64,000 nt of DNA, taken from assembly GCA_943735955.1 (NCBI GenBank), contig OX030958.1:1-64000 (forward strand). Reading direction: 5' to 3'. Within the stretch, counting starts at the first letter, position 1; each line of letters opens with the position of its first letter. The position numbers and the translations under genes were made by a program. The notes beneath the pieces are model-generated. The model saw only the letters and a program-made list of their open reading frames with translations, did no database searches and had not been told where the DNA came from. This document shows positions 35,301 to 49,000 of the stretch, piece by piece. The stretch comes from Piscicola geometra (Eukaryota > Annelida > Clitellata > Hirudinida > Piscicolidae).

Positions 35301-38300
35301 AAGTGGTGCCAGGTGGTGCAAAGTGGTGCAAGGTGGTGCTAGGTGGTGCAAAGTGGTGCCAGGTGGTGCAAGGTGGTGCCAGATGGTGCCAGGTGGTGCA
35401 AAGTAGTGCAAGGTGGTGCCAGGTGGTGCAAAGTAGTGCCAAGTGGTGCCAGGTGGTGCAAAGTGGTGCAAAGTGGTGCCAGGTGGTGCAAGGTGGTGCC
35501 AGGTGGTGCCAGGTGGTGACAGGTGGTGCAAAGTGGTGCAAAGTGGTGCCAGGTGGTGCAAAGTGGTGCAAGGTGGTGCCAGGTGGTGCAAAGTGGTGCC
35601 AGGTGGTGCAAAGTGGTGCAAAGTGGTGCCAGGTGGTGCAAAGTGGTGCAAGGTGGTGCCAGGTGGTGCAAAGTGGTGCCAGGTGGTGCCAGGTGGTGCA
35701 AAGTGGTGCAAAGTGGTGCCAGGTGTTGCAAGGTGGTGCCAGGTAGTGCCAGATGGTGCCAGGTGGTGCAAGGTGGTGCCAGGTGGTGCAAAGTGGTGCA
35801 AAGTGGTGCCAGGTGGTGCAAAGTGGTGCAAAGTGGTGCCAGGTGGTGCAAAGTGGTGCAAGGTGGTGCCAGGTGGTGCAAAGTGGTGCAAGGTGGTGCC
35901 AGGTGGTGCCAGGTGGTGCCAGGTGGTGCCAGGTGGTGCCAGGTGGTGCAAAGTGGTGCAAGGTGGTGCCAGGTGGTGCAAGGTGGTGCCAGGTGGTGCC
36001 AGGTGGTGCAAAGTGGTGCCAGGTGGTGCAAAGTGGTGCAAAATGGTGCCAGGTGGTGCAAAGTGGTGCCAGGTGGTGCAAGGTGGTGCCAGGTGGTGCA
36101 AAGTGGTGCAAAGTGGTGCCAGGTGGTGCCAGGTGGTGCAAGGTGGTGCCAGGTGGTGCAAAGTGGTGCAAAGTGGTGCCAGGTGGTGCAAAGTGGTGCA
36201 AGGTGGTGCCATGTGGTGCAAAGTGGTGCCAGGTGGTGCAAGGTGGTGCCAGATGGTGCCAGGTGGTGCAAAGTAGTGCAAGGTGGTGCCAGGTGGTGCA
36301 AAGTAGTGCCAAGTGGTGCCAGGTGGTGCAAAGTGGTGCAAAGTGGTGCCAGGTGGTGCAAGGTGGTGCCAGGTGGTGCCAGGTGGTGACAGGTGGTGCA
36401 AGGTGGTGCCAGGTGGTGCAAAGTGGTGAAAAGTGGTGCCAGGTGGTGCAAAGTGGTGCAAGGTGGTGCCAGGTGGTGCAAAGTGGTGCCAGGTGGTGCC
36501 AGGTGGTGCCAGGTGGTGCAAGGTGGTGCCAGGTGGTGCAAAGTAGTGCAAAGTGGAGCCAGGTGGTGCAAAGTGGTGCAAAGTGGAGCCAGGTGGTGCA
36601 AAGTGGTGCAAAGTGGTGCCAGGTGGTGCAAAATGGTGCAAGGTGGTGCCAGGTGGTGCAAAGTGGTGCCAGGTGGTGCCAGGTGGTGCAAAGTGGTGCA
36701 AAGTGGTGCCAGGTGGTGCCAGGTGGTGCCAGGTGGTGCAAGGTGGTGCCAGGTGGTGCAAAGTAGTGCAAAGTGGAGCCAGGTGGTGCAAAGTGGTGCA
36801 AAGTGGAGCCAGGTGGTGCAAAGTGGTGCAAAGTGGTGCCAGGTGGTGCAAAATGGTGCAAGGTGGTGCCAGGTGGTGCAAAGTGGTGCCAGGTGGTGCC
36901 AGGTGGTGCAAAGTGGTGCAAAGTGGTGCCAGGTGGTGCAAGGTGGTGCCAGGTAGTACCAGATGGTGCCAGGTGGTGCAAGGTGGTGCCAGGTGGTGCA
37001 AAGTGGTGCAAAGTGGTGCCAGGTGGTGCAAAGTAGTGCCAAGTGGTGCCAGGTGGTGCAAAGTGGTGCAAAGTGGTGCCAGGTGGTGCAAGGTGGTGCC
37101 AGGTGGTGCCAGGTGGTGCCAGGTGGTGCAAAGTGGTGCAAGGTGGTGCCAGGTGGTGCAAAGTGGTGCCAGGTGGTGCAAAGTGGTGCAAAGTGGTGCC
37201 AGGTGGTGCAAAGTGGTGCAAGGTGGTGCCAGGTGGTGCAAAGTGGTGCCAGGTGGTGCCAGGTGGTGCAAAGTGGTGCAAAGTGGTGCCAGGTGTTGCA
37301 AGGTGGTGCCAGGTAGTGCCAGATGGTGCCAGGTGGTGCAAGGTGGTGCCAGGTGGTGCAAAGTGGTGCAAAGTGGTGCCAGGTGGTGCAAAGTGGTGCA
37401 AAGTGGTGCCAGGTGGTGCAAAGTGGTGCAAGGTGGTGCCAGGTGGTGCAAAGTGGTGCAAGGTGGTGCCAGGTGGTGCCAGGTGGTGCCAGGTGGTGCC
37501 AGGTGGTGCCAGGTGGTGCAAAGTGGTGCAAGGTAGTGCCAGGTGGTGCAAGGTGGTGCCAGGTGGTGCCAGGTGGTGCAAAGTGGTGCAAAGTGGTGCC
37601 AGGTGGTGCAAAGTGGTGCAAAATGGTGCCAGGTGGTGCAAAGTGGTGCCAGGTGGTGCAAGGTGGTGCCAGGTGGTGCAAAGTGGTGCAAAGTGGTGCC
37701 AGGTGGTGCCAGGTGGTGCAAGGTGGTGCCAGGTGGTGCAAAGTGGTGCAAAGTGGTGCCAGGTGGTGCAAAGTGGTGCAAGGTGGTGCCATGTGGTGCA
37801 AAGTGGTGCCAGGTGGTGCAAGGTGGTGCCAGATGGTGCCAGGTGGTGCAAAGTAGTGCAAGGTGGTGCCAGGTGGTGCAAAGTAGTGCCAAGTGGTGCC
37901 AGGTGGTGCAAAGTGGTGCAAAGTGGTGCCAGGTGGTGCAAGGTGGTGCCAGGTGGTGCCAGGTGGTGACAGGTGGTGCAAGGTGGTGCCAGGTGGTGCA
38001 AAGTGGTGAAAAGTGGTGCCAGGTGGTGCAAAGTGGTGCAAGGTGGTGCCAGGTGGTGCAAAGTGGTGCCAGGTGGTGCCAGGTATTGCCAGGTGGTGCA
38101 AGGTGGTGCCAGGTGGTGCAAAGTAGTGCAAAGTGGAGCCAGGTGGTGCAAAGTGGTGCAAAGTGGAGCCAGGTGGTGCAAAGTGGTGCAAAGTGGTGCC
38201 AGGTGGTGCAAAATGGTGCAAGGTGGTGCCAGGTGGTGCAAAGTGGTGCCAGGTGGTGCCAGGTGGTGCAAAGTGGTGCAAAGTGGTGCCAGGTGGTGCA

Positions 38301-40085
38301 AGGTGGTGCCAGGTAGTACCAGATGGTGCCAGGTGGTGCAAGGTGGTGCCAGGTGGTGCAAAGTGGTGCAAAGTGGTGCCAGGTGGTGCAAAGTGGTGCA
38401 AAGTGGTGCCAGGTGGTGCAAAGTGGTGCAAGGTGGTGCCAGGTGATGCAAAGTGGTGCAAGGTGGTGCCAGGTGGTGCCAGGTGGTGCAAGGTGGTGCC
38501 AGGTGGTGCAAAGTAGTGCAAAGTGGTGCCAGGTGGTGCAAAGTGGTGCCAGGTGGTGCCAGGTGGTGCAAAGTGGTGCAAAGTGGTGCCAGGTGGTGCA
38601 AGGTGGTGCCAGGTAGTGCCAGATGGTGCCAGGTGGTGCAAAGTGGTGCAAAGTGGTGCCAAGTGGTGCAAAGTGGTGCAAAGTGGTGCCAGGTGGTGCA
38701 AAGTGGTGCAAGGTGGTGCCAGGTGGTGCAAAGTGGTGCAAGGTGGTGCCAGGTGGTGCCAGGTGGTGCCAGGTGGTGCGAGGTGGTGCCAGGTGGTGCA
38801 AAGTAGTGCAAAGTGGTGCCAGGTGGTGCAAGGTGGTGCCAGGTGGTGCCAGGTGGTGCAAAGTGGTGCAAAGTGGTGCCATGTGGTGCAAGGTGGTGCC
38901 AGGTAGTGCCAGATGGTGCCAGGTGGTGCAAGATGGTGCCAGGTGGTGCAAAGTGGTGCAAAGTGGTGCCAGGTGGTGCAAAGTGGTGCAAAGTGGTGCC
39001 AGGTGGTGCCAGGTGGTGCAAGGTGGTGCCAGGTGGTGCAAAATAGTGCAAAGTGGTGCCAGGTGGTGCAAAGTGGTGCAAGGTGGTGCCAGGTGGTGCA
39101 AAGTGGTGCCAGGTGGTGCAAGGTAGTGCCAGGTGGTGCAAAGTGGTGCAAAGTGGTGCCAGGTGGTGCAAAGTGGTGCCAGGTAAGGCCAGGTGGTGCA
39201 AGGTGGTGCCAGGTGGTGCCAGGTGGTGCCAGGTGGTGCAAGGTGGTGCCAGGTGGTGCAAAGTGGTGCAAAGTGGTGCCAGGTGGTGCAAAGTGGTGCA
39301 AGGTGGTGCCAGGTGGTGCCAGGTGGTGCCAGGTGGTGCAAGGTGGTGCCAGGTGGTGCAAAGTAGTGCAAAGTGGAGCCAGGTGGTGCAAAGTGGTGCA
39401 AAGTGGAGCCAGGTGGTGCAAAGTGGTGCAAAGTGGTGCCAGGTGGTGCAAAGTGGTGCAAGGTGGTGCCAGGTGGTGCAAAGTGGTGCAAAGTGGTGCC
39501 AGGTGGTGCAAAGTGGTGCAAAGTGGTGCCAGGTGGTGCAAAGTGGTGCAAGGTGGTGCCAGGTGGTGCAAAGTGGTGCAAGGTGGTGCCAGGTGGTGCC
39601 AGGTGGTGCCAGGTGGTGCCAGGTGGTGCCAGGTGGTGCAAAGTAGTGCAAAGTGGTGCCAGGTGGTGCAAGGTGGTGCCAGGTGGTGCCAGGTGGTGCA
39701 AAGTGGTGCAAAGTGGTGCCAGGTGGTGCAAAGTGGTGCAAGGTGGTGCCAGGTGGTGCAAAGTGGTGCCAGGTGGTGCAAGGTGGTGCCAGGTGGTGCA
39801 AAGTGGTGCAAAGTGGTGCCAGGTGGTGCCAGGTGGTGCAAGGTGGTGCCAGGTGGTGCAAAGTGGTGCAAAGTGGTGCAAGGTGGTGCAAAGTGGTGCA
39901 AGGTGGTGCCAGGTGGTGCAAAGTGGTGCCAGGTGGTGCAAGGTGAGGCCAGATGGTGCCAGGTGGTGCAAAGTAGTGCAAGGTGGTGCCAGGGGGTGCA
40001 AAGTAGTGCCAAGTGGTGCCAGGTGGTGCAAAGTGGTGCAAAGTGGTGCCAGGTGGTGCAAGGTGGTGCCAGGTGGTGCCAGGTG

Positions 40086-43000
40086 GTGACAGGTGGTGCA
40101 AGGTGGTGCCAGGTGGTGCAAAGTGGTGAAAAGTGGTGCCAGGTGGTGCAAAGTGGTGCAAGGTGGTGCCAGGTGGTGCAAAGTGGTGCCAGGTGGTGCC
40201 AGGTGGTGCCAGGTGGTGCAAGGTGGTGCCAGGTGGTGCAAAGTAGTGCAAAGTGGAGCCAGGTGGTGCAAAGTGGTGCAAAGTGGAGCCAGGTGGTGCA
40301 AAGTGGTGCAAAGTGGTGCCAGGTGGTGCAAAGTGGTGCAAGGTGGTGCCAGGTGGTGCAAAGTGGTGCAAAGTGGTGCCAGGTGGTGCCAGGTGGTGCA
40401 AAGTGGTGCAAAGTGGTGCCAGGTGGTGCCAGGTGGTGCAAGGTGGTGCCAGGTGGTGCCAAGTAGTGCCAGGTGGTGCCAGGTGGTGCAAAGTAGTGCA
40501 AAGTGGTGCCAGGTGGTGCAAAGTGGTGCAAGGTGGTGCCAGGTGGTGCAAAGTGGTGCAAGGTGGTGCCAGGTGGTGCCAGGTGGTGCCAGGTGGTGCA
40601 AGGTGGTGCCAGCTGGTGCAAAGTGGTGCAAAGTGGTGCCAGGTGGTGCAAAATGGTGCAAGGTGGTGCCAGGTGGTGCAAAGTGGTGCCAGGTGGTGCC
40701 AGGTGGTGCAAAGTGGTGCAAAGTGGTGCCAGGTGGTGCAAGGTGGTGCCAGGTAGTGCCAGATGGTGCCAGGTGGTGCAAGGTGGTGCCAGGTGGTGCC
40801 AGGTGGTGCCAGGTGGTGCAAGGTGGTGCCAGGTGGTGCAAAGTGGTGCAAAGTGGTGCCAGGTGGTGCAAAGTGGTGCAAGGTGGTGCCAGGTGGTGCC
40901 AGGTGGTGCCAGGTGGTGCAAGGTGGTGCCAGGTGGTGCAAAGTGGTGCAAAGTGGAGCCAGGTGGTGCAAGGTGGTGCCAGGTGGTGCAAAGTGGTGCA
41001 AAGTGGTGCCAGGTGGTGCAAAGTGGTGCAAGGTGGTGCCAGGTGGTGCAAAGTGGTGCCAGGTGGTGCAAGGTGGTGCCAGGTGGTGCAAAGTGGTGCA
41101 AAGTGGTGCCAGGTGGTGCCAGGTGGTGCAAGGTGGTGCCAGGTGGTGCAAAGTGGTGCAAAGTGGTGCCAGGTGGTGCAAAGTGGTGCAAGGTGGTGCC
41201 AGGTGGTGCAAAGTGGTGCCAGGTGGTGCAAGGTCGTGCCAGATGGTGCCAGGTGGTGCAAAGTAGTGCAAGGTGGTGCCAGGTGGTGCAAAGTAGTGCC
41301 AAGTGGTGCCAGGTGGTGCAAAGTGGTGCAAAGTGGTGCCAGGTGGTGCAAGGTGGTGCCAGGTGGTGCCAGGTGGTGACAGGTGGTGCAAGGTGGTGCC
41401 AGGTGGTGCAAAGTGGTGAAAAGTGGTGCCAGGTGGTGCAAAGTGGTGCAAGGTGGTGCCAGGTGGTGCAAAGTGGTGCCAGGTGGTGCCAGGTGGTGCC
41501 AGGTGGTGCAAGGTGGTGCCAGGTGGTGCAAAGTGGTGCAAAGTGGAGCCAGGTGGTGCAAAGTGGTGCAAAGTGGAGCCAGGTGGTGCAAAGTGGTGCA
41601 AAGTGGTGCCAGGTGGTGCCAGGTGGTGCAAAGTAGTGCAAGGTGGTGCCAGGTGGTGCAAAGTGGTGCAAAGTGGTGCCAGGTGGTGCAAAGTGGTGCA
41701 AGGTGGTGCCAGGTGGTGCAAAGTGGTGCAAAGTGGTGCCAGGTGGTGCCAGGTGGTGCAAAGTGGTGCAAAGTGGTGCCAGGTGGTGCAAAGTGGTGCA
41801 AGGTGGTGCCAGGTGGTGCCAGGTGGTGCAAGGTGGTGCCAGGTGGTGCAAAGTGGTGCAAAGTGGAGCCAGGTGGTGCAAGGTGGTGCCAGGTGGTGCA
41901 AAGTGGTGCAAAGTGGTGCCAGGTGGTGCAAAGTGGTGCAAGGTGGTGCCAGGTGGTGCAAAGTGGTGCCAGGTGGTGCAAGGTGGTGCCAGGTGGTGCA
42001 AAGTGGTGCAAAGTGGTGCCAGGTGGTGCCAGGTGGTGCAAGGTGGTGCCAGGTGGTGCAAAGTGGTGCAAAGTGGTGCCAGGTGGTGCAAAGTGGTGCA
42101 AGGTGGTGCCAGGTGGTGCAAAGTGGTGCCAGGTGGTGCAAGGTGGTGCCAGATGGTGCCAGGTGGTGCAAAGTAGTGCAAGGTGGTGCCAGGTGGTGCA
42201 AAGTAGTGCCAAGTGGTGCCAGGTGGTGCAAAGTGGTGCAAAGTGGTGCCAGGTGGTGCAAGGTGGTGCCAGGTGGTGCCAGGTGGTGACAGGTGGTGCA
42301 AGGTGGTGCCAGGTGGTGCAAAGTGGTGAAAAGTGGTGCCAGGTGGTGCAAAGTGGTGCAAGGTGGTGCCAGGTGGTGCAAAGTGGTGCCAGGTGGTGCC
42401 AGGTGGTGCCAGGTGGTGCAAGGTGGTGCCAGGTGGTGCAAAGTGGTGCAAAGTGGAGCCAGGTGGTGCAAAGTGGTGCAAAGTGGAGCCAGGTGGTGCA
42501 AAGTGGTGCAAAGTGGTGCCAGGTGGTGCCAGGTGGTGCAAAGTAGTGCAAGGTGGTGCCAGGTGGTGCAAAGTGGTGCAAAGTGGTGCCAGTTGGTGCA
42601 AAGTGGTGCAAGGTGGTGCCAGGTGGTGCAAAGTGGTGCAAAGTGGTGCCAGGTGGTGCCAGGTGGTGCAAAGTGGTGCAAAGTGGTGCCAGGTGGTGCC
42701 AGGTGGTGCAAGGTGGTGCCAGGTGGTGCCAGGTGGTGCCAGGTGGTGCAAAGTGGTGCAAAGTGGTGCCAGGTGGTGCCAGGTGGTGCAAAGTGGTGCA
42801 AAGTGGTGCCAGGTGGTGCCAGGTGGTGCAAGGTGGTGCCAGGTGGTGCCAAGTAGTGCAAGGTGGTGCCAGGTGGTGCAAAGTGGTGCAAAGTGGTGCC
42901 AGGTGGTGCAAAGTGGTGCAAGGTAGTGCCAGGTGGTGCAAAGTGGTGCAAGGTGGTGCCAGGTGGTGCCAGGTGGTGCCAGGTGGTGCAAGGTGGTGCC

Positions 43001-46000
43001 AGGTGGTGCAAAGTGGTGCCAGGTGGTGCAAAGTGGTGCAAGGTGGTGCCAGGTGGTGCAAAGTGGTGCCAGGTGGTGCCAGGTGGTGCAAAGTGGTGCA
43101 AAGTGGTGCCAGGTGTTGCAAGGTGGTGCCAGGTAGTGCCAGATGGTGCCAGGTGGTGCAACGTGGTGCCAGGTGGTGCAAAGTGGTGCAAAGTGGAGCC
43201 AGGTGGTGCAAAGTGGTGCAAAGTGGTGCCAGGTGGTGCAAAGTGGTGCAAGGTGGTGCCAGGTGGTGCAAAGTGGTGCAAAGTGGTGCCAGGTGGTGCC
43301 AGGTGGTGCAAAGTGGTGCAAAGTGGTGCCAGGTGGTGCCAGGTGGTGCAAGGTGGTGCCAGGTGGTGCCAAGTGGTGCCAGGTGGTGCCAGGTGGTGCA
43401 AAGTAGTGCAAGGTGGTGCCAGGTGGTGCAAAGTGGTGCAAGGTGGTGCCAGGTGGTGCCAGGTGGTGCCAGGTGGTGCCAGGTGGTGCCAGGTGGTGCA
43501 AAGTAGTGCATAGTGGTGCCAGGTGGTGCAAGGTGGTGCCAGGTGGTGCCAGGTGGTGCAAAGTGGTGCAAAGTGGTGCCAGGTGGTGCAAAGTGGTGCA
43601 AGGTGGTGCCAGGTGGTGCAAAGTGGTGCCAGGTGGTGCAAGGTGGTGCCAGGTGGTGCAAAGTGGTGCAAAGTGGTGCCAGGTGGTGCCAGGTGGTGCA
43701 AGGTGGTGCCAGGTGGTGCAAAGTGGTGCAAGGTGGTGCCAGGTGGTGCAAAGTGGTGCCAGGTGGTGCAAGGTGGTGCCAGATGGTGCCAGGTGGTGCA
43801 AAGTAGTGCAAGGTGGTGCCAGGGGGTGCAAAGTAGTGCCAAGTGGTGCCAGGTGGTGCAAAGTGGTGCAAAGTGGTGCCAGGTGGTGCAAGGTGGTGCC
43901 AGGTGGTGCCAGGTGGTGACAGGTGGTGCAAGGTGGTGCCAGGTGGTGCAAAGTGGTGAAAAGTGGTGCCAGGTGGTGCAAAGTGGTGCAAGGTGGTGCC
44001 AGGTGGTGCAAAGTGGTGCCAGGTGGTGCCAGGTGGTGCCAGGTGGTGCAAGGTGGTGCCAGGTGGTGCAAAGTAGTGCAAAGTGGAGCCAGGTGGTGCA
44101 AAGTGGTGCAAAGTGGAGCCAGGTGGTGCAAAGTGGTGCAAAGTGGTGCCAGGTGGTGCAAAGTGGTGCAAGGTGGTGCCAGGTGGTGCAAAGTGGTGCA
44201 AAGTGGTGCCAGGTGGTGCCAGGTGGTGCAAAGTGGTGCAAAGTGGTGCCAGGTGGTGCCAGGTGGTGCAAGGTGGTGCCAGGTGGTGCCAAGTAGTGCC
44301 AGGTGGTGCCAGGTGGTGCAAAGTAGTGCAAAGTGGTGCCAGGTGGTGCAAAGTGGTGCAAGGTGGTGCCAGGTGGTGCAAAGTGGTGCAAGGTGGTGCC
44401 AGGTGGTGCCAGGTGGTGCCAGGTGGTGCAAGGTGGTGCCAGGTGGTGCAAAGTGGTGCAAAGTGGTGCCAGGTGGTGCAAAATGGTGCAAGGTGGTGCC
44501 AGGTGGTGCAAAGTGGTGCCAGGTGGTGCCAGGTGGTGCAAAGTGGTGCAAAGTGGTGCCAGGTGGTGCAAGGTGGTGCCAGGTAGTGCCAGATGGTGCC
44601 AGGTGGTGCAAGGTGGTGCCAGGTGGTGCCAGGTGGTGCCAGGTGGTGCAAGGTGGTGCCAGGTGGTGCAAAGTGGTGCAAAGTGGTGCCAGGTGGTGCA
44701 AAGTGGTGCAAGGTGGTGCCAGGTGGTGCCAGGTGGTGCCAGGTGGTGCAAGGTGGTGCCAGGTGGTGCAAAGTGGTGCAAAGTGGAGCCAGGTGGTGCA
44801 AGGTGGTGCCAGGTGGTGCAAAGTGGTGCAAAGTGGTGCCAGGTGGTGCAAAGTGGTGCAAGGTGGTGCCAGGTGGTGCAAAGTGGTGCCAGGTGGTGCA
44901 AGGTGGTGCCAGGTGGTGCAAAGTGGTGCAAAGTGGTGCCAGGTGGTGCCAGGTGGTGCAAGGTGGTGCCAGGTGGTGCAAAGTGGTGCAAAGTGGTGCC
45001 AGGTGGTGCAAAGTGGTGCAAGGTGGTGCCAGGTGGTGCAAAGTGGTGCCAGGTGGTGCAAGGTGGTGCCAGATGGTGCCAGGTGGTGCAAAGTAGTGCA
45101 AGGTGGTGCCAGGTGGTGCAAAGTAGTGCCAAGTGGTGCCAGGTGGTGCAAAGTGGTGCAAAGTGGTGCCAGGTGGTGCAAGGTGGTGCCAGGTGGTGCC
45201 AGGTGGTGACAGGTGGTGCAAGGTGGTGCCAGGTGGTGCAAAGTGGTGAAAAGTGGTGCCAGGTGGTGCAAAGTGGTGCAAGGTGGTGCCAGGTGGTGCA
45301 AAGTGGTGCCAGGTGGTGCCAGGTGGTGCCAGGTGGTGCAAGGTGGTGCCAGGTGGTGCAAAGTGGTGCAAAGTGGAGCCAGGTGGTGCAAAGTGGTGCA
45401 AAGTGGAGCCAGGTGGTGCAAAGTGGTGCAAAGTGGTGCCAGGTGGTGCCAGGTGGTGCAAAGTAGTGCAAGGTGGTGCCAGGTGGTGCAAAGTGGTGCA
45501 AAGTGGTGCCAGGTGGTGCAAAGTGGTGCAAGGTGGTGCCAGGTGGTGCAAAGTGGTGCAAAGTGGTGCCTGGTGGTGCCAGGTGGTGCAAAGTGGTGCA
45601 AAGTGGTGCCAGGTGGTGCAAAGTGGTGCAAGGTGGTGCCAGGTGGTGCCAGGTGGTGCCAGGTGGTGCAAGGTGGTGCCAGGTGGTGCAAAGTGGTGCA
45701 AAGTGGAGCCAGGTGGTGCAAGGTGGTGCCAGGTGGTGCAAAGTGGTGCAAAGTGGTGCCAGGTGGTGCAAAGTGGTGCAAGGTGGTGCCAGGTGGTGCA
45801 AAGTGGTGCCAGGTGGTGCAAGGTGGTGCCAGGTGGTGCAAAGTGGTGCAAAGTGGTGCCAGGTGGTGCCAGGTGGTGCAAGGTGGTGCCAGGTGGTGCA
45901 AAGTGGTGCAAAGTGGTGCCAGGTGGTGCAAAGTGGTGCAAGGTGGTGCCAGGTGGTGCAAAGTGGTGCCAGGTGGTGCAAGGTGGTGCCAGATGGTGCC

Positions 46001-49000
46001 AGGTGGTGCAAAGTAGTGCAAGGTGGTGCCAGGTGGTGCAAAGTAGTGCCAAGTGGTGCCAGGTGGTGCAAAGTGGTGCAAAGTGGTGCCAGGTGGTGCA
46101 AGGTGGTGCCAGGTGGTGCCAGGTGGTGACAGGTGGTGCAAGGTGGTGCCAGGTGGTGCAAAGTGGTGAAAAGTGGTGCCAGGTGGTGCAAAGTGGTGCA
46201 AGGTGGTGCCAGGTGGTGCAAAGTGGTGCCAGGTGGTGCCAGGTGGTGCCAGGTGGTGCAAGGTGGTGCCAGGTGGTGCAAAGTGGTGCAAAGTGGAGCC
46301 AGGTGGTGCAAAGTGGTGCAAAGTGGAGCCAGGTGGTGCAAAGTGGTGCAAAGTGGTGCCAGGTGGTGCCAGGTGGTGCAAAGTAGTGCAAGGTGGTGCC
46401 AGGTGGTGCAAAGTGGTGCAAAGTGGTGCCAGGTGGTGCAAAGTGGTGCAAGGTGGTGCCAGGTGGTGCAAAGTGGTGCAAAGTGGTGCCTGGTGGTGCC
46501 AGGTGGTGCAAAGTGGTGCAAAGTGGTGCCAGGTGGTGCAAAGTGGTGCAAGGTGGTGCCAGGTGGTGCCAGGTGGTGCCAGGTGGTGCAAGGTGGTGCC
46601 AGGTGGTGCAAAGTGGTGCAAAGTGGAGCCAGGTGGTGCAAGGTGGTGCCAGGTGGTGCAAAGTGGTGCAAAGTGGTGCCAGGTGGTGCAAAGTGGTGCA
46701 AGGTGGTGCCAGGTGGTGCAAAGTGGTGCCAGGTGGTGCAAGGTGGTGCCAGGTGGTGCAAAGTGGTGCAAAGTGGTGCCAGGTGGTGCCAGGTGGTGCA
46801 AGGTGGTGCCAGGTGGTGCAAAGTGGTGCAAAGTGGTGCCAGGTGGTGCAAAGTGGTGCCAGGTGGTGCAAAGTGGTGCCAGGTGGTGCCAGGTGGTGCA
46901 AAGTGGTGCAAAGTGGTGCCAGGTGTTGCAAGGTGGTGCCAGGTAGTGCCAGATGGTGCCAGGTGGTGCAAGGTGGTGCCAGGTGGTGCAAAGTAGTGCA
47001 AGGTGGTGCCAGGTGGTGCAAAGTGGTGCAAGGTGGTGCAAAGTGGTGCAAGGTGGTGCCAGGTGGTGCAAAGTGGTGCAAAGTGGTGCCTGGTGGTGCC
47101 AGGTGGTGCAAAGTGGTGCAAAGTGGTGCAAGGTGGTGCCAGGTGGTGCAAAGTGGTGCCAGGTGGTGCAAGGTGGTGCCAGATGGTGCCAGGTGGTGCA
47201 AAGTAGTGCAAGGTGGTGCCAGGTGGTGCAAAGTAGTGCCAAGTGGTGCCAGGTGGTGCAAAGTGGTGCAAAGTGGTGCCAGGTGGTGCAAGGTGGTGCC
47301 AGGTGGTGCCAGGTGGTGACAGGTGGTGCAAAGTGGTGCAAAGTGGTGCCAGGTGGTGCAAAGTGGTGCAAGGTGGTGCCAGGTGGTGCAAAGTGGTGCC
47401 AGGTGGTGCAAAGTGGTGCAAAGTGGTGCCAGGTGGTGCAAAGTGGTGCAAGGTGGTGCCAGGTGGTGCAAAGTGGTGCCAGGTGGTGCCAGGTGGTGCA
47501 AAGTGGTGCAAAGTGGTGCCAGGTGTTGCAAGGTGGTGCCAGGTAGTGCCAGATGGTGCCAGGTGGTGCAAGGTGGTGCCAGGTGGTGCAAAGTAATGCA
47601 AGGTGGTGCCAGGTGGTGCAAAGTGGTGCAAGGTGGTGCCAGGTGGTGCCAGGTGGTGCCAGGTGGTGCCAGGTGGTGCCAGGTGGTGCAAAGTAGTGCA
47701 AAGTGGTGCCAGGTGGTGCAAGGTGGTGCCAGGTGGTGCCAGGTGGTGCAAAGTGGTGCAAAGTGGTGCCAGGTGGTGCAAAGTGGTGCAAGGTGGTGCC
47801 AGGTGGTGCAAAGTGGTGCAAGGTGGTGCCAGGTGGTGCCAGGTGGTGCCAGGTGGTGCCAGGTGGTGCCAGGTGGTGCAAAGTAGTGCAAAGTGGTGCC
47901 AGGTGGTGCAAGGTGGTGCCAGGTGGTGCCAGGTGGTGCAAAGTGGTGCAAAGTGGTGCCAGGTGGTGCAAAGTGGTGCAAGGTGGTGCCAGGTGGTGCA
48001 AAGTGGTGCCAGGTGGTGCAAGGTGGTGCCAGGTGGTGCAAAGTGGTGCAAAGTGGTGCCAGGTGGTGCCAGGTGGTGCAAGGTGGTGCCAGGTGGTGCA
48101 AAGTGGTGCAAAGTGGTGCCAGGTGGTGCAAAGTGGTGCAAGGTGGTGCCAGGTGGTGCAAAGTGGTGCCAGGTGGTGCAAGGTGGTGCCAGGTGGTGCA
48201 AAGTGGTGCAAAGTGGTGCCTGGTGGTGCCAGGTGGTGCAAAGTGGTGCAAAGTGGTGCCAGGTGGTGCAAAGTGGTGCAAGGTGGTGCCAGGTGGTGCC
48301 AGGTGGTGCCAGGTGGTGCAAGGTGGTGCCAGGTGGTGCAAAGTGGTGCAAAGTGGAGCCAGGTGGTGCAAGGTGGTGCCAGGTGGTGCAAAGTGGTGCA
48401 AAGTGGTGCCAGGTGGTGCAAAGTGGTGCAAGGTGGTGCCAGGTGGTGCAAAGTGGTGCCAGGTGGTGCAAGGTGGTGCCAGGTGGTGCAAAGTGGTGCA
48501 AAGTGGTGCCAGGTGGTGCCAGGTGGTGCAAGGTGGTGCCAGGTGGTGCAAAGTGGTGCAAAGTGGTGCCAGGTGGTGCAAAGTGGTGCAAGGTGGTGCC
48601 AGGTGGTGCAAAGTGGTGCCAGGTGGTGCAAGGTGGTGCCAGATGGTGCCAGGTGGTGCAAAGTAGTGCAAGGTGGTGCCAGGTGGTGCAAAGTAGTGCC
48701 AAGTGGTGCCAGGTGGTGCAAAGTGGTGCAAAGTGGTGCCAGGTGGTGCAAGGTGGTGCCAGGTGGTGCCAGGTGGTGACAGGTGGTGCAAGGTGGTGCC
48801 AGGTGGTGCAAAGTGGTGAAAAGTGGTGCCAGGTGGTGCAAAGTGGTGCAAGGTGTGGCCAGGTGGTGCAAAGTGGTGCCAGGTGGTGCCAGGTGGTGCC
48901 AGGTGGTGCAAGGTGGTGCCAGGTGGTGCAAAGTGGTGCAAAGTGGAGCCAGGTGGTGCAAAGTGGTGCAAAGTGGAGCCAGGTGGTGCAAAGTGGTGCA

